DNA of 64,000 nt from Terriglobales bacterium. Its GTDB lineage: Bacteria > Acidobacteriota > Terriglobia > Terriglobales > Acidobacteriaceae. Shown one piece after another: positions 35,511 to 44,071 of the stretch (its first letter is position 1; the number at the start of each line of letters is the position of its first letter). The notes under the pieces are model-generated. The model had not been told where the DNA came from and did not search any database. It saw nothing but the letters and a program-made list of their open reading frames with translations. The translations under genes were made by a program, and so were the position numbers. The stretch is from positions 310,001 to 374,000 of the forward strand of contig JAICWP010000001.1 in assembly GCA_025934735.1 (NCBI GenBank), read 5' to 3'.

Positions 35511-35813
35511 TCATGCCACTTGTTTGTAGCTCACAGCTTTGTCCACAGCGACCGGGCGCACGTGATCCGCAGCAACCGACAATGGCTCAACCCTAACGCC
35601 GCTCCTACGGTCAAATACAACTCGCATCGTGTTTGCACAGGACTCACAGAGCCAAAAATATAGAATCCGTTGGGGAATGGGAACAAACACTGGCTTGCTT
35701 TCTATTGGGGTGATCGGCTCCGAATCCGCCGTGGCTTCCACCACGAATAGCTTTCCGCGCTGAAGGGTGTGGAAACGAGCCGAACAGGCTGGGTTAGCGC
35801 ACGTGCCCACCAT
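35511..35813 (-). CDS. Zinc-ribbon-like small hypothetical protein
   Basis: A 100-residue protein with two Cys pairs, C5-x4-C10 (TCANPACSARF) near the N-terminus and C56-x2-C59 (LCESC) after FW. This suggests a structural zinc ribbon. Between them lies a beta segment RGKLFVVEAT, and after them an Arg/Val-rich tail. No function is known to me. GGGAG 8 nt upstream supports the ATG. It probably forms a two-gene unit with the DUF2934 gene. Confidence 0.75.
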   Translation of the reverse strand: MVGTCANPACSARFHTLQRGKLFVVEATADSEPITPIESKPVFVPIPQRILYFWLCESCANTMRVVFDRRSGVRVEPLSVAADHVRPVAVDKAVSYKQVA

Positions 35814-35880
35814 GTGGATGCTCCCTGGTTAGGTAGTTGATGTCTCGCCCGAAGGCATCCAACTGCTGCTGACCATCAAA

Positions 35881-35968
35881 TCGAGCAATGCTCGACGTGC
35901 CGAAAAATGGGAAGCGCCGAAGCGCAAGACGGAAAGGCAAAATGAGAAGCGCGTCACGGCGCTTCCCA
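35881..35968. repeat. Nested inverted repeats (TCGAGC hairpin and 12-bp arms)
   Basis: TCGAGC-AAT-GCTCGA (35881-35895) is followed by TGGGAAGCGCCG (35908-35919) and its exact inverse complement CGGCGCTTCCCA (35957-35968), 37 nt apart. The arms could fold into one long RNA hairpin or mark the ends of a small non-autonomous element. Confidence 0.7.
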
Positions 35969-36012
35969 CGATTGATTCTCTAATTTCCACGATACACCCT
36001 CACCCCAAACCT

Positions 36013-36032
36013 TCAGTGATGTCCATCACTGA
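36013..36032. promoter_or_regulatory. 20-bp near-perfect palindrome, operator-like
   Basis: TCAGTGATG and CATCACTGA flank a 2-bp centre (TC). A dyad of this size and tightness is typical of a dimeric regulator's operator, and no run of T follows, so a terminator is unlikely. It lies about 200 bp upstream of the zinc-ribbon gene and 430 bp upstream of the MsbA-like gene. Half-site-like AGTGATC follows at once (36036-36042). Confidence 0.45.
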
Positions 36033-36298
36033 GAGTAGTGATCTAGTCGTGTGCCGATATTTCGTCAGCAAGCGAGTGCAGTGAAAGCCGGGTAGCCGCC
36101 GCCTAATTTCTGCCACCAGGAACCGACCAGGCCAGACCCGAAACCGCATTCTTCAGTGACGCCACTGCCGACCGGCGCAACCTGCTGATCCACGAGCTAC
36201 ATATTGCTATCCAACACGAGCGTCAACCCAGGCCGCTTCGACGAAAACGGGCACGATTTCCGCTTAGCGATGATCCCGCAAACCGGCCCCCGGGCGCT

Positions 36299-36326
36299 AC
36301 TGCACAACACTGCACAGCTACTGCAC
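36299..36326 (+). repeat. Three ACTGCAC direct repeats at 10-11 bp spacing
   Basis: ACTGCAC occurs at 36299-36305, 36309-36315 and 36320-36326. The start-to-start distances are 10 and 11 bp, one helical turn, so all three face the same side of DNA. They lie about 140 bp before the MsbA-like start, a plausible activator or repressor array. Confidence 0.5.
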
Positions 36327-36463
36327 ATCTTCCCCGGTTGAGCTGCGTTTGGCCCTGTTAAACCCGGCTGAATCCGGTCGAATTTCCGCGAATCTTATTG
36401 AAAAGAATCGCCAGGACTACTCTCGCATCAGATCGTCTATTTAGGGTAGTCTTTATCTAGCCG

Positions 36464-38404
36464 ATGGCCAGCAACATCCACGAAGAAGAGATACTGGGGA
36501 AAGCCTACGACAGCCGTCTGATGCGCCGGCTGCTCACCTACTTGCGCCCCTACAAGTGGCAAGTGGCCATTGCCCTGGTCGCCATCATCTTCAAGGCCGG
36601 CGCCGACGTGCTCGGCCCCTACCTGACCAAGATTGCGGTGGATAAGTACCTGGCCCACGTGCCTGGCCCGGAAGCCAGTACCTGGCTGGGCTCGAAGCTC
36701 AGTTCCGCGCCTCTAACCGGCATCGCCCAGATCGCGGGACTATACGTGGGCACCTTGGTGATCAGCTTTTTCCTGGAGTACGTAGAGACGTACTACATGC
36801 AGTGGACCGGGCAGGCGGTGATGTTTGACCTGCGCAGCCAGATCTTCCGCCACCTGCAGCGCATGCATGTCGGCTTTTTCGATCGTAATCCGGTGGGCCG
36901 CCTGGTCACTCGCGTCACCACCGACGTGGACGCGCTCAACGAAATGTTCACCGCCGGCGTGGTGGCCATTTTCGAGGATGTGTTCGTGCTGGCCGGCATT
37001 GTGGCCATCATGATGAGGATGAACTGGAAGCTGGCGCTGATCACCTTCGCCGTGCTGCCCTTCATCTTCATCGCTACCATGATTTTCCGGCGGCGGGTGC
37101 GCGATTCCTACCGCCGCATTCGCGTGGCGATCGCCCGCATCAATGCCTACCTGCAGGAACACGTCAGCGGCATGATGGTGCTGCAGTTGTTCAACCGCGA
37201 GAAGCGCGCCTTCGACCAGTTCGCCCAGATCAATGCCTCGCACATGGACGCGTTTATGGACGCGATCATGGCCTACGCCGTGTATTACCCGGTAATTGAA
37301 ATTCTGTCGGCAATCGCCATCGCCAGCGTGATCTGGTTTGGCGGCCGCGACGTGATCCAACATGTGGCCACCTTGGGCGTGCTGGTTGCCTTTATCCAGT
37401 ATGCGCAGCGCTTCTTCCGGCCCATTCAGGACCTGAGCGAAAAGTACAACATCCTGCAGTCGGCCATGGCGTCCAGCGAGCGCATCTTCAAAATGCTGGA
37501 CACGCCGCCGCAGGTGGAATCGCCGGCCACAACCAAGATGCCGGCTGGGCCGGGGCGCATCGAGTTCGATCACGTGTGGTTTGCTTATCGTAACATTCCC
37601 ATTGGCGGCGCCGACGGACAAGAGGGAAAGGCGACCACGGGGGATGGCCACGCCGCTGTTGCTGCCCAAGAGCCGGACTGGGTGTTGCGCGACGTCAGCT
37701 TTGCCATCGAGCCGGGCGAGACTGTGGCCATCGTCGGCCATACCGGGGCGGGGAAGACAACCATCATCTCTTTGCTCATGCGCTTCTACGACGTGCAGCG
37801 CGGGGCCGTGCGCATTGACGGCGTGGACGTTCGCGACATGGATTTGAATGCACTGCGACGGCGCTACGGCGTGGTGCTGCAGGATCCGTTCCTGTTTTCC
37901 GGCACCGTGGAACAAAACATCCGCCTGGGTTCGGCCTGGATTGAGGATGAGGCGGTGGAGCGGGCCGCGGAAGAAGTCAACATCGCCGATTTTATTCGCA
38001 GCCTCCCTGATGGCTTCAAAGAGAGCGTGCGCGAGCGCGGCAGCACCCTTTCCACCGGCCAGAAGCAGCTGATTTCCTTTGCCCGTGCCCTGGCCCATGA
38101 CCCGAAAATTCTGATCCTTGACGAAGCCACCTCCAGCGTGGACACCGAAACGGAATTCCGCGTGCGCGAGGCGCTGACCCGCATGGTGGAAGGCCGCACC
38201 TCGATTGTGATTGCCCACCGCCTCTCCACTGTGCAGCGCGCCGACAAAATCCTGGTAATGCACAAGGGCAAGCTGCGCGAGATGGGCACCCACCAGCAAC
38301 TGCTGGCCAATCGCGGCATTTACTGGAAGCTGTACCAGTTGCAGTACAAAGACCAGGAGATTCCCGCCGGCTCTCCCAGCATCAGCGTGGCCGGCGACGA
38401 CTAG
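36464..38404 (+). CDS. ABC exporter, fused membrane/ATPase (MsbA-like)
   Basis: A 646-residue half-transporter. Six transmembrane helices lie within residues about 25-320 (PYKWQVAIALVAIIF, LYVGTLVISFFLEYVETYY, IATMIFRRRVR), then an ATPase domain with Walker A GHTGAGKTT, Q-loop VLQDPFLFSG, signature LSTGQKQL and Walker B ILILDEATSS, then H-loop IAHRLSTVQ. A roughly 25-residue Gly/Ala/Gln insertion splits the start of the ATPase domain. Type I exporters of this shape flip lipid A, lipids or drugs; the next gene is lpxB, which fits lipid A export. Confidence 0.9.
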   Translation: MASNIHEEEILGKAYDSRLMRRLLTYLRPYKWQVAIALVAIIFKAGADVLGPYLTKIAVDKYLAHVPGPEASTWLGSKLSSAPLTGIAQIAGLYVGTLVISFFLEYVETYYMQWTGQAVMFDLRSQIFRHLQRMHVGFFDRNPVGRLVTRVTTDVDALNEMFTAGVVAIFEDVFVLAGIVAIMMRMNWKLALITFAVLPFIFIATMIFRRRVRDSYRRIRVAIARINAYLQEHVSGMMVLQLFNREKRAFDQFAQINASHMDAFMDAIMAYAVYYPVIEILSAIAIASVIWFGGRDVIQHVATLGVLVAFIQYAQRFFRPIQDLSEKYNILQSAMASSERIFKMLDTPPQVESPATTKMPAGPGRIEFDHVWFAYRNIPIGGADGQEGKATTGDGHAAVAAQEPDWVLRDVSFAIEPGETVAIVGHTGAGKTTIISLLMRFYDVQRGAVRIDGVDVRDMDLNALRRRYGVVLQDPFLFSGTVEQNIRLGSAWIEDEAVERAAEEVNIADFIRSLPDGFKESVRERGSTLSTGQKQLISFARALAHDPKILILDEATSSVDTETEFRVREALTRMVEGRTSIVIAHRLSTVQRADKILVMHKGKLREMGTHQQLLANRGIYWKLYQLQYKDQEIPAGSPSISVAGDD

Positions 38405-38633
38405 AGTCTCTGTGTGCGGGCGCCCTCACCCGCGAACAGGCTCCGCCGGAAACGCCGACCGCTCAGATTTAAAATCCATTCCGGCGTCGCCCCGAAGCGA
38501 CTTTAGGCGCACCCACTGAGTATCAGACGCACAATCCGCGTGATGCTTCGGCGGTAAGGCGTGTGTGCATCCGTCTCGTTAAATTACCCGCGGGTTGTCA
38601 AGCTTGTTATCCTGATGCGTTCATCGGACAAAC
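38405..38633. other. Intergenic region before lpxB
   Basis: No gene or clear terminator was seen in these 229 bases. The last part runs into the AACGACC-type repeat that encodes the presumed lpxB N-terminus. Confidence 0.4.
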
Positions 38634-38660
38634 TTGCCAACGACTAACGACCAACGACCC
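38632..38660. repeat. AACGACC heptamer repeat at the lpxB start
   Basis: (C)CAACGAC, TAACGAC and CAACGAC follow head to tail with 7-bp spacing, overlapping the TTG start and first codons of lpxB. Confidence 0.6.
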
Positions 38661-39827
38661 ACGGCCATCCCGGCGAATACCGGGCCACCCGCGGCCAATC
38701 ACCCCACGCGCATCCTCATCTCCGCTGGGGAGGCCTCTGGGGACATGTACGGCGCGCAGCTGATTGAAGCTCTGCGCCGTCGCCGCCCGGACGTAGAGGT
38801 CTTCGGCCTCGGGGGAGAGCGCATGCGCTCGGCCGGCTGCGATACCGTGGTGGACGCCAAGGACATTGCGGTGGTGGGAATCACCGAGATCCTGCGCCAC
38901 CTTCCACGGATTTATGCGCGTTTTGGGCGTTTGCGGCGTGCCATCGCCGAGCGCAGGCCGGATGTGGGCGTGGTCATAGATTCACCCGCTTTCAACCTTC
39001 GTGTGGCTCGTACCCTGCATCACCGAGGTATTCCGGTGCTCTACTACGTAGCGCCCCAGTTCTGGGCCTGGCGGCAGCGGCGGGCCCGTATCGTGCGCAA
39101 GTACGTGCGCCAGGCTCTTACCATCTTCCCCTTTGAAGTGGATTTCTGGCGTCACTGGGGGGTGAAGGCGGAGTTTGTTGGCCATCCCCTGGCTGAGGTC
39201 GCCCGGCCCAGCGTCAGCCGCGACGAATTGGGCCGCCAAAACGAGCTCAACCCCGCCAAGGCCTGGGTAACGCTCATGCCTGGCAGCCGCAGCCGGGAAG
39301 TGGAAATGAACCTGCCGACATTAGTGGCCGCAGCCGCCCGCCTTGGCCAGGGCTATGAGTTTCTGCTGCCGGTGGCGCCCACTCTTGAGCCAGCGTTCCT
39401 GCGCTCGTTGTTGGGCAAGGGAAGTGGGATTCGCTTAGTGGCGGATGCCCGCGCCGCGCTGGTTCACTCGCGCGCGGCGGTGGTGGCCAGCGGCACGGCC
39501 ACGGTGGAAGCCGCCATGATGGGGACGCCCTTCATCATGGTTTACCGCGTCTCGCGCCTCAGTTTTGCAGTGGGACGTCCCCTGGTCAAGCTCCGCCACT
39601 TTGCCATGGTCAACCTGATCGCGGGCGAGGAGGTCGTTCCCGAATTGGTCCAGTCGGATTTTACGGCGGAGAAGATTGTCGCCCGTTTGCAACCACTGCT
39701 GGCCGATACAGCGGAGCGGGCCAAAATGCTGGCCGGACTCGCGCGCGTCCGGGAGCGCCTGCGGGCAGGCCCGGCCCAGCCCGCGTCAGAGCGTGCTGCG
39801 GAAGCAGTGCTGGCTGCGTTATCCTAG
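38634..39827 (+). CDS. lpxB: Lipid-A-disaccharide synthase
   Basis: A protein of 397 residues, the usual length for LpxB. It has ILISAGEASGDMYGAQLIEAL, FGLGGERMRSAGCD, the VVIDSPAFNLRVA strand, YYVAPQFWAWR (family signature), FVGHPL, MPGSRSREVEMNLP and VASGTATVEAAMMGTP. It condenses UDP-2,3-diacylglucosamine with lipid X. The only usable start is TTG at 38634, so the first 25 residues are encoded by a repeat and are not conserved. With lptE and the MsbA-like exporter it shows an LPS-bearing outer membrane. Confidence 0.93.
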   Translation: MPTTNDQRPTAIPANTGPPAANHPTRILISAGEASGDMYGAQLIEALRRRRPDVEVFGLGGERMRSAGCDTVVDAKDIAVVGITEILRHLPRIYARFGRLRRAIAERRPDVGVVIDSPAFNLRVARTLHHRGIPVLYYVAPQFWAWRQRRARIVRKYVRQALTIFPFEVDFWRHWGVKAEFVGHPLAEVARPSVSRDELGRQNELNPAKAWVTLMPGSRSREVEMNLPTLVAAAARLGQGYEFLLPVAPTLEPAFLRSLLGKGSGIRLVADARAALVHSRAAVVASGTATVEAAMMGTPFIMVYRVSRLSFAVGRPLVKLRHFAMVNLIAGEEVVPELVQSDFTAEKIVARLQPLLADTAERAKMLAGLARVRERLRAGPAQPASERAAEAVLAALS

Positions 39828-39978
39828 AACTACGGAGCGGAAGAGCTAGCCCTTGCATTTCGGCGCTGGAGTCAGAGAACAGAAGCGCGGGCTGACGGAA
39901 AATCGGCAGGAAAACAGTTGTTTCGCATCTTTTTTGCCTGAACTTACATCGAAATTGCATAGCTCTCCGGGAGACAAA

Positions 39979-42084
39979 ATGTTTTGGTTACCCGTAAGAC
40001 AGAAGTCCCGGGCCTTATTGTGCCTGGCGGCGGTGCTGGCATTGCTGGCGACCCTCCCCGCCAAAGCCGCTGAAAAACCGCGCCTGCAGGTAGATCACTA
40101 CGATATTGACGCCCAGTTGATTCCCGCCAAGCATCAATTGGTGGCCCACGTTCAGGTCAAATTCACTGCCTTAGAAGACCTGAGCGTTGCGGTTTTCGAA
40201 CTGCACAACGATTTGCGGCCCACCCGCGTGCTCGACGCCGATGGCAAACCGCTTTCGGTGGAGCGCGTCACCCAGGATTCGACCATTCGCGTCGCCCTGC
40301 CCAACGGCCTGAGCAAGGGCTCCTCGACCACGCTCACGATTGATTACGCAGGTACGCTGGAGTCTGGCGACAACAGCCCGGTACAGGGCCTGAAGCTGGC
40401 TTACGTGGGCCCGGAGGCTTCTTATCTGCTCTACCCCGGGCGCTGGTTTCCGGTCAGCGGCTATGGCATCAACCGCTTTACCGCCACCATGCATGTCACG
40501 GTGCCGGTATTTATGACGGTGATTGGCAGCGGCGCAACCACGGTGGCTAGTGGTGCTCGCAAGGTGGAAGAGCCCGCAACAAAAACGGCTTCTACCCGGC
40601 GCCGGCGCGGCGAGCGTGAACGTCTCCCGTCCCCTGTGGGCGAACCTGAAGCGGGCACAGCCAATGGCGCGGTGCATACTTTCACCCTGGTTTGGGATAA
40701 GCCCAGTTTTCCCGGCACCATCATTGCCGGTCAGTTCGGCGACAGCGTGTACAAGGCCGGCGGCCTCAACGTTCACGTCTATTTTCAGCCCGTTCACAAG
40801 AGCATTGCTCCGCAATACGGCGAGACCGCTGCCAAGGAATTCCAGTACTTTTCCTCGCTCTATGGCCAGCCGCTTTCCACGAATCTGAAAGTGGTGGAGA
40901 TTCCCGACGACGCGGGGCTGCCCACCGCTTGGGCGCCGGAGCTAGCTGCCTTGTCGTCGAGCAATATCAGCGAAAAGGTCAACTACCGGCTGCTTGCGGA
41001 TACCATCGCTCATCAGTGGTGGGGCTGTTCGGTGAGCCCGGCCAGCATGAACGACTGGTGGCTGAACGACGGCTTTTCCCGTTATTCCGAGGTGCGTTAC
41101 GTGGAAGAGGCGGCGGGAGAAACGGCGTTTCAGGACATGATGAAGGACGTCAGCGTGGGCGCCCTCGCTTACGACACCGTGCCCCTGGCCAGCGTAGGCA
41201 AAATGGACCCTTTCTCGCCGGAGTTCCAGTCGCTGACCACCGACAAGGGCGCGGAAATCCTAAACATGCTGCGCTGGATCATGGGCGACGACAAGTTCGA
41301 TAACACCATGCGCGGCTTCGCCATTCAATTTGCCGGCAAATCGGCCAGGGTAGAGGATTTCGAGAACATCGCCCAGCAGCATTACGGCGAGCAGCTCACC
41401 TGGTTTTTCACCCAGTGGCTGAACTCGACCGGCGCTCCCGATTTCAAGAACAAGTACACCGTGTACCGCCTGGGAAGCGGTAAGGGTTTCCGCATTGTGG
41501 GCGAGATCACCCAGGATCTGGACTTGTTCCGCATGCCGGTGGAACTGAAGGTGGAAACCGACGGCAAAACCGAAGATAAGCGCATCGAGGTGGTGGGCAC
41601 CGATTCGCCGTACACAGTGGATACCTATGGCCGTCCGCGGCGCATCGTTATTGATCCTAACGACTGGGTGCTGAAGAACGATCCGGATGTGAAAGTACGC
41701 ACCGCCATCCTTCGGGGGCAGGGACTGGTCAAACAAGGCGATTTGGCGCAGGCGCTCACCGAGTTCCAGAAGGCGCTGGAAATCAACAAGAACAGCTCGC
41801 TGGCTCACTACCGCATCGCCGAGGTGTTCTTTCTGCAGCACAACTACCAGGCTGCCGCCAACGAGTACCGCTCGGCGGAAGCGGGTGATCTGGAACCTAA
41901 GTGGACGGAGGTCTGGAGCCATATCCAATTGGGCAAGATTTTCGACCTGACCGGCCAGCGCGAGCGCGCGACCAACGAATACCGGCAGGCCCTGCAGACC
42001 AACGACAACACCCAGGGTGCCCTGGAAGAAGCTCGCAAGTACCTGCAAGCGGCCTATCAGCAGAAGCCCAGTTCGGGGCAGTGA
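39979..42084 (+). CDS. Peptidase M1-like protein with degenerate zinc site and C-terminal TPRs
   Basis: A 701-residue exported protein: signal peptide (SRALLCLAAVLALLATLPAKAA), an N-terminal beta-saddle domain as in aminopeptidase N, the M1 catalytic-fold region and three TPR-like units (about 575-695). In M1 enzymes HExxH plus Glu 19 residues on binds zinc. Here the site reads D341-T-I-A-H345 with D364 in NDGF, and no GAMEN is seen. Two ligands and the catalytic Glu are thus altered, so a non-peptidase role is likely. GGGAG before 39979 and the signal peptide fix the start. Confidence 0.8.
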   Translation: MFWLPVRQKSRALLCLAAVLALLATLPAKAAEKPRLQVDHYDIDAQLIPAKHQLVAHVQVKFTALEDLSVAVFELHNDLRPTRVLDADGKPLSVERVTQDSTIRVALPNGLSKGSSTTLTIDYAGTLESGDNSPVQGLKLAYVGPEASYLLYPGRWFPVSGYGINRFTATMHVTVPVFMTVIGSGATTVASGARKVEEPATKTASTRRRRGERERLPSPVGEPEAGTANGAVHTFTLVWDKPSFPGTIIAGQFGDSVYKAGGLNVHVYFQPVHKSIAPQYGETAAKEFQYFSSLYGQPLSTNLKVVEIPDDAGLPTAWAPELAALSSSNISEKVNYRLLADTIAHQWWGCSVSPASMNDWWLNDGFSRYSEVRYVEEAAGETAFQDMMKDVSVGALAYDTVPLASVGKMDPFSPEFQSLTTDKGAEILNMLRWIMGDDKFDNTMRGFAIQFAGKSARVEDFENIAQQHYGEQLTWFFTQWLNSTGAPDFKNKYTVYRLGSGKGFRIVGEITQDLDLFRMPVELKVETDGKTEDKRIEVVGTDSPYTVDTYGRPRRIVIDPNDWVLKNDPDVKVRTAILRGQGLVKQGDLAQALTEFQKALEINKNSSLAHYRIAEVFFLQHNYQAAANEYRSAEAGDLEPKWTEVWSHIQLGKIFDLTGQRERATNEYRQALQTNDNTQGALEEARKYLQAAYQQKPSSGQ

Positions 42085-42133
42085 TGCTAGTTGGCACCCC
42101 TCATCTCAGGCTTCCGAGTACTTCCTCCAACTA

Positions 42134-42163
42134 CCCACTCAAGCAAAGAGCAGCTTGAGTGGG
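42134..42163. repeat. 11-bp perfect hairpin (CCCACTCAAGC / GCTTGAGTGGG)
   Basis: CCCACTCAAGC (42134-42144) and GCTTGAGTGGG (42153-42163) flank an 8-nt loop. There is no T run, so it is more likely a repeat element than a terminator. It lies between the M1-like gene and the terminator of rpsT. Confidence 0.65.
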
Positions 42164-42191
42164 CCACCGCCGCGTATGGAGAAAGAACACA

Positions 42192-42217
42192 AAAGGCGAG
42201 CCGAATGGCTCGCCTTT
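42192..42217. terminator. Bidirectional intrinsic terminator between the M1-like gene and rpsT
   Basis: AAAGGCGAGCC and GGCTCGCCTTT form an 11-bp perfect stem with a GAAT loop. A T-rich tail follows on both strands (GAGTTTTT on plus; TTGTGTTCTTT on minus). It sits between two convergent genes, as expected for a shared terminator. Confidence 0.88.
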
Positions 42218-42240
42218 GAGTTTTTGCCGATGGAGCCGGG

Positions 42241-42513
42241 CTACTTGGCTGCGGCCATGGCGCGAACACGGGCGCTCAGCCGTGACTTGTAGCGAGAAGC
42301 GGTGTTCTCGTGCAGCACACCCTTCTGGATGGCTTTGTCGAGCACGGAAACGGTCTCACGAAAGGATTGCTCCGCCTGCTCGCGATTGCCGGCGGCGATG
42401 CTTTCCCGCATCTTGCGCAGGACGGAACGCAGGTGCGTGCGGTGGGTACGGTTACGGGTGGTGCGCGTTTCAGTCTGCCGGGCGCGCTTGAGCGCCGAAA
42501 AATGATTGGCCAT
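42241..42513 (-). CDS. rpsT: 30S ribosomal protein S20
   Basis: A 90-residue, very basic helical protein with the S20 pattern: MANHFSALKRARQTETRTTRNR, HLRSVLRKM and a C-terminal KGVLHENTASRYKSRLSARV. It binds 16S rRNA early in 30S assembly. It is monocistronic here, with an intrinsic terminator at once downstream and a divergent 440-bp gap upstream. Confidence 0.97.
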   Translation of the reverse strand: MANHFSALKRARQTETRTTRNRTHRTHLRSVLRKMRESIAAGNREQAEQSFRETVSVLDKAIQKGVLHENTASRYKSRLSARVRAMAAAK

Positions 42514-42953
42514 GTCTGCTGGTCTACCTTCAGAGGATCTTAGCTGGTTCGTTGCAACCCTCTGATTTTACGGGAGGGGTGCAGGAATGGTCAAACCAGG
42601 GTAGGACAGTGCGGCTTCCGCTTTGATACCAGGGCGCTTGGCGGGGAGTACGGCGACGTATCTTTCTAGCTTTCGCGCTCATCAAATAACTGCGTAGAGG
42701 ATACCTGTGGCCGGTAAGTCAGTAGCCGTTGACTCCGGCCCGGTAGGGGGGTACCCTACGGCCAATGGTAGTTGCTTGCACTGGGTGGCGAGCATTCCCG
42801 TCAATCTCTTCTTCAGGCAGAAATTCCTGTGCGCCAGTCGCTTACGACGCGTGTACGCTGAGGTCGGCGGCGCGTCCCGCAGCTCATCCAATCGCCAATC
42901 TCATGGGAACTCCTGGGCTGATAGTGCATTCGGAGGCTAAAACCCGACAGTAA
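42514..42953. other. Divergent intergenic region between rpsT and phoH
   Basis: These 440 bases contain no convincing gene; short frames have unlike codon use. A -35/-10-like pair for phoH is listed separately. Near 42738-42757 a GTAGGG ... CCCTAC dyad overlaps it. An unassigned 5' leader of about 190 nt would precede phoH. Confidence 0.5.
42729..42757 (+). promoter_or_regulatory. Candidate promoter for the phoH-ybeY-corC-era group
   Basis: TTGACT (42729-42734), a 17-bp spacer and TACCCT (42752-42757). The -35 box fits well and the -10 box poorly. A GTAGGG/CCCTAC dyad covers the -10 side and could be an operator. Confidence 0.35.
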
Positions 42954-44009
42954 ATGAAGAAAAATATCGAAATCACGCCCAACATCGGCACCCTGTTTGG
43001 CACCCGGGACGAAAACCTGCACCTGCTGGAAGGCGGTCTGAACGTTACCATTAACCTGAAGGCCGAGTCGGTGGAAATCGAGGGCGCGGCCCGCGATGTA
43101 GACCGCGCCGAGCAGGTGTTTTCCGACTACGACCAGCTGCAGCGCTCCGGGTTCGTCTTCAACAACGGCGACCTGGGCAGCATGCTGCGCATTGTGATCA
43201 ACGATCCCAGCGCCAGCCTGCGCGGGCTGGCGGAGGCCGGCAAACAGCGCTCTTTTGGCCGGCGCACGGTGCAGCCCAAGAGCATCAACCAGCGGCGCTA
43301 TCTGGAAGCTATTGAAAAGTATGACATGGTGTTCGGCATCGGCCCGGCGGGTACGGGCAAGACCTACCTTGCCGTAGCCATGGCCATTTCCGCCCTGCTG
43401 GCGAAGCGGGTGAACCGCATCATTCTGGCGCGCCCGGCGGTGGAAGCCGGCGAGCGCTTGGGCTTTTTGCCCGGCACTCTGCAGGAGAAGGTTGATCCTT
43501 ACCTGCGGCCCCTGTACGACGCCCTTTACGACATGCTGGACCCCGAAAAAGTAGACCGCTACCTGGAAAAGAACGTAATCGAGATCGCGCCCATTGCCTT
43601 CATGCGCGGGCGCACGCTCAATGATTCCTTCGTCATTCTGGACGAGGCGCAAAATACCACCTCCGAGCAGATGAAGATGTTCGTTACCCGGCTGGGCTTC
43701 AACTCCAAGGCGGTGATCACCGGAGACGTTACGCAGATTGACCTGCCCAATTACCGGCGCAGCGGCCTGTTGGAAGCGCTCGACATATTGAACAATGTGG
43801 ACGGGCTCTCGTTTATCTGGTTCGACGAGAGCGATGTGGTGCGCCACCAGTTGGTGCAGCGCATCATCCGCGCCTACGACGAGCACAAGGCCAAGGTCGC
43901 CGAAGACCAGATGTCGCTTTCGCTGGAAGGAAAGGGCGGCAACGGCAATGGCAGGAGCTCCGTGCCGGCGGGAGAAAGGGAACCCGCCGCCGCGCCGGCT
44001 GAAGAATAA
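42954..44009 (+). CDS. phoH: PhoH-family ATPase
   Basis: A 351-residue protein with an N-terminal nucleic-acid-binding-like segment ([23 protein letters not shown]), then the PhoH ATPase domain. It has Walker [32 protein letters not shown] (Walker B) and [12 protein letters not shown]. PhoH-like proteins are linked to RNA handling and phosphate stress, and commonly precede ybeY, as here. The ATG is preceded directly by an in-frame TAA, and GGAGG is unusually far (17 nt) upstream. Confidence 0.93.
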   Translation: MKKNIEITPNIGTLFGTRDENLHLLEGGLNVTINLKAESVEIEGAARDVDRAEQVFSDYDQLQRSGFVFNNGDLGSMLRIVINDPSASLRGLAEAGKQRSFGRRTVQPKSINQRRYLEAIEKYDMVFGIGPAGTGKTYLAVAMAISALLAKRVNRIILARPAVEAGERLGFLPGTLQEKVDPYLRPLYDALYDMLDPEKVDRYLEKNVIEIAPIAFMRGRTLNDSFVILDEAQNTTSEQMKMFVTRLGFNSKAVITGDVTQIDLPNYRRSGLLEALDILNNVDGLSFIWFDESDVVRHQLVQRIIRAYDEHKAKVAEDQMSLSLEGKGGNGNGRSSVPAGEREPAAAPAEE

Positions 44010-44025
44010 CCAGTGAAGCTTGGAC

Positions 44026-44062
44026 GGGAGAGCCCTTTTGGCGGCTCTCCCCTTTGTTTTTT
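44026..44062 (+). terminator. Intrinsic terminator or attenuator between phoH and ybeY
   Basis: GGGAGAGCC (44026-44034), an 8-nt loop and GGCTCTCCC (44043-44051) are followed by TTTGTTTTTT. It sits 9 nt before the ybeY start, so it would cut or reduce transcription into ybeY-corC-era unless read through, implying lower expression of these genes than of phoH. Confidence 0.85.
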
Positions 44063-44071
44063 GCAAGGTCT

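Larger units (their letters stand above)
35814..36463. other. 650-bp gene-free region rich in palindromes
   Basis: No convincing open frame with native codon use was found. It contains, from left to right, a TCGAGC-AAT-GCTCGA hairpin, a 12-bp inverted repeat, a near-perfect 20-bp palindrome, a CAGTG-ACGC-CACTG hairpin and three ACTGCAC direct repeats, listed separately. The promoters of the divergent small genes and of the MsbA-like gene must lie here. Confidence 0.6.

Noticed and set aside
35814-36463. Possible decayed gene or phage remnant in the palindrome-rich gap
   Set aside because: No frame of useful length and no recognisable protein fragment could be read in any of the six frames.
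36740-38299. A 519-codon open frame on the minus strand opposite the MsbA-like exporter
   Set aside because: His/Val/Gly-rich shadow of the real gene; no recognisable motif and no ribosome site.
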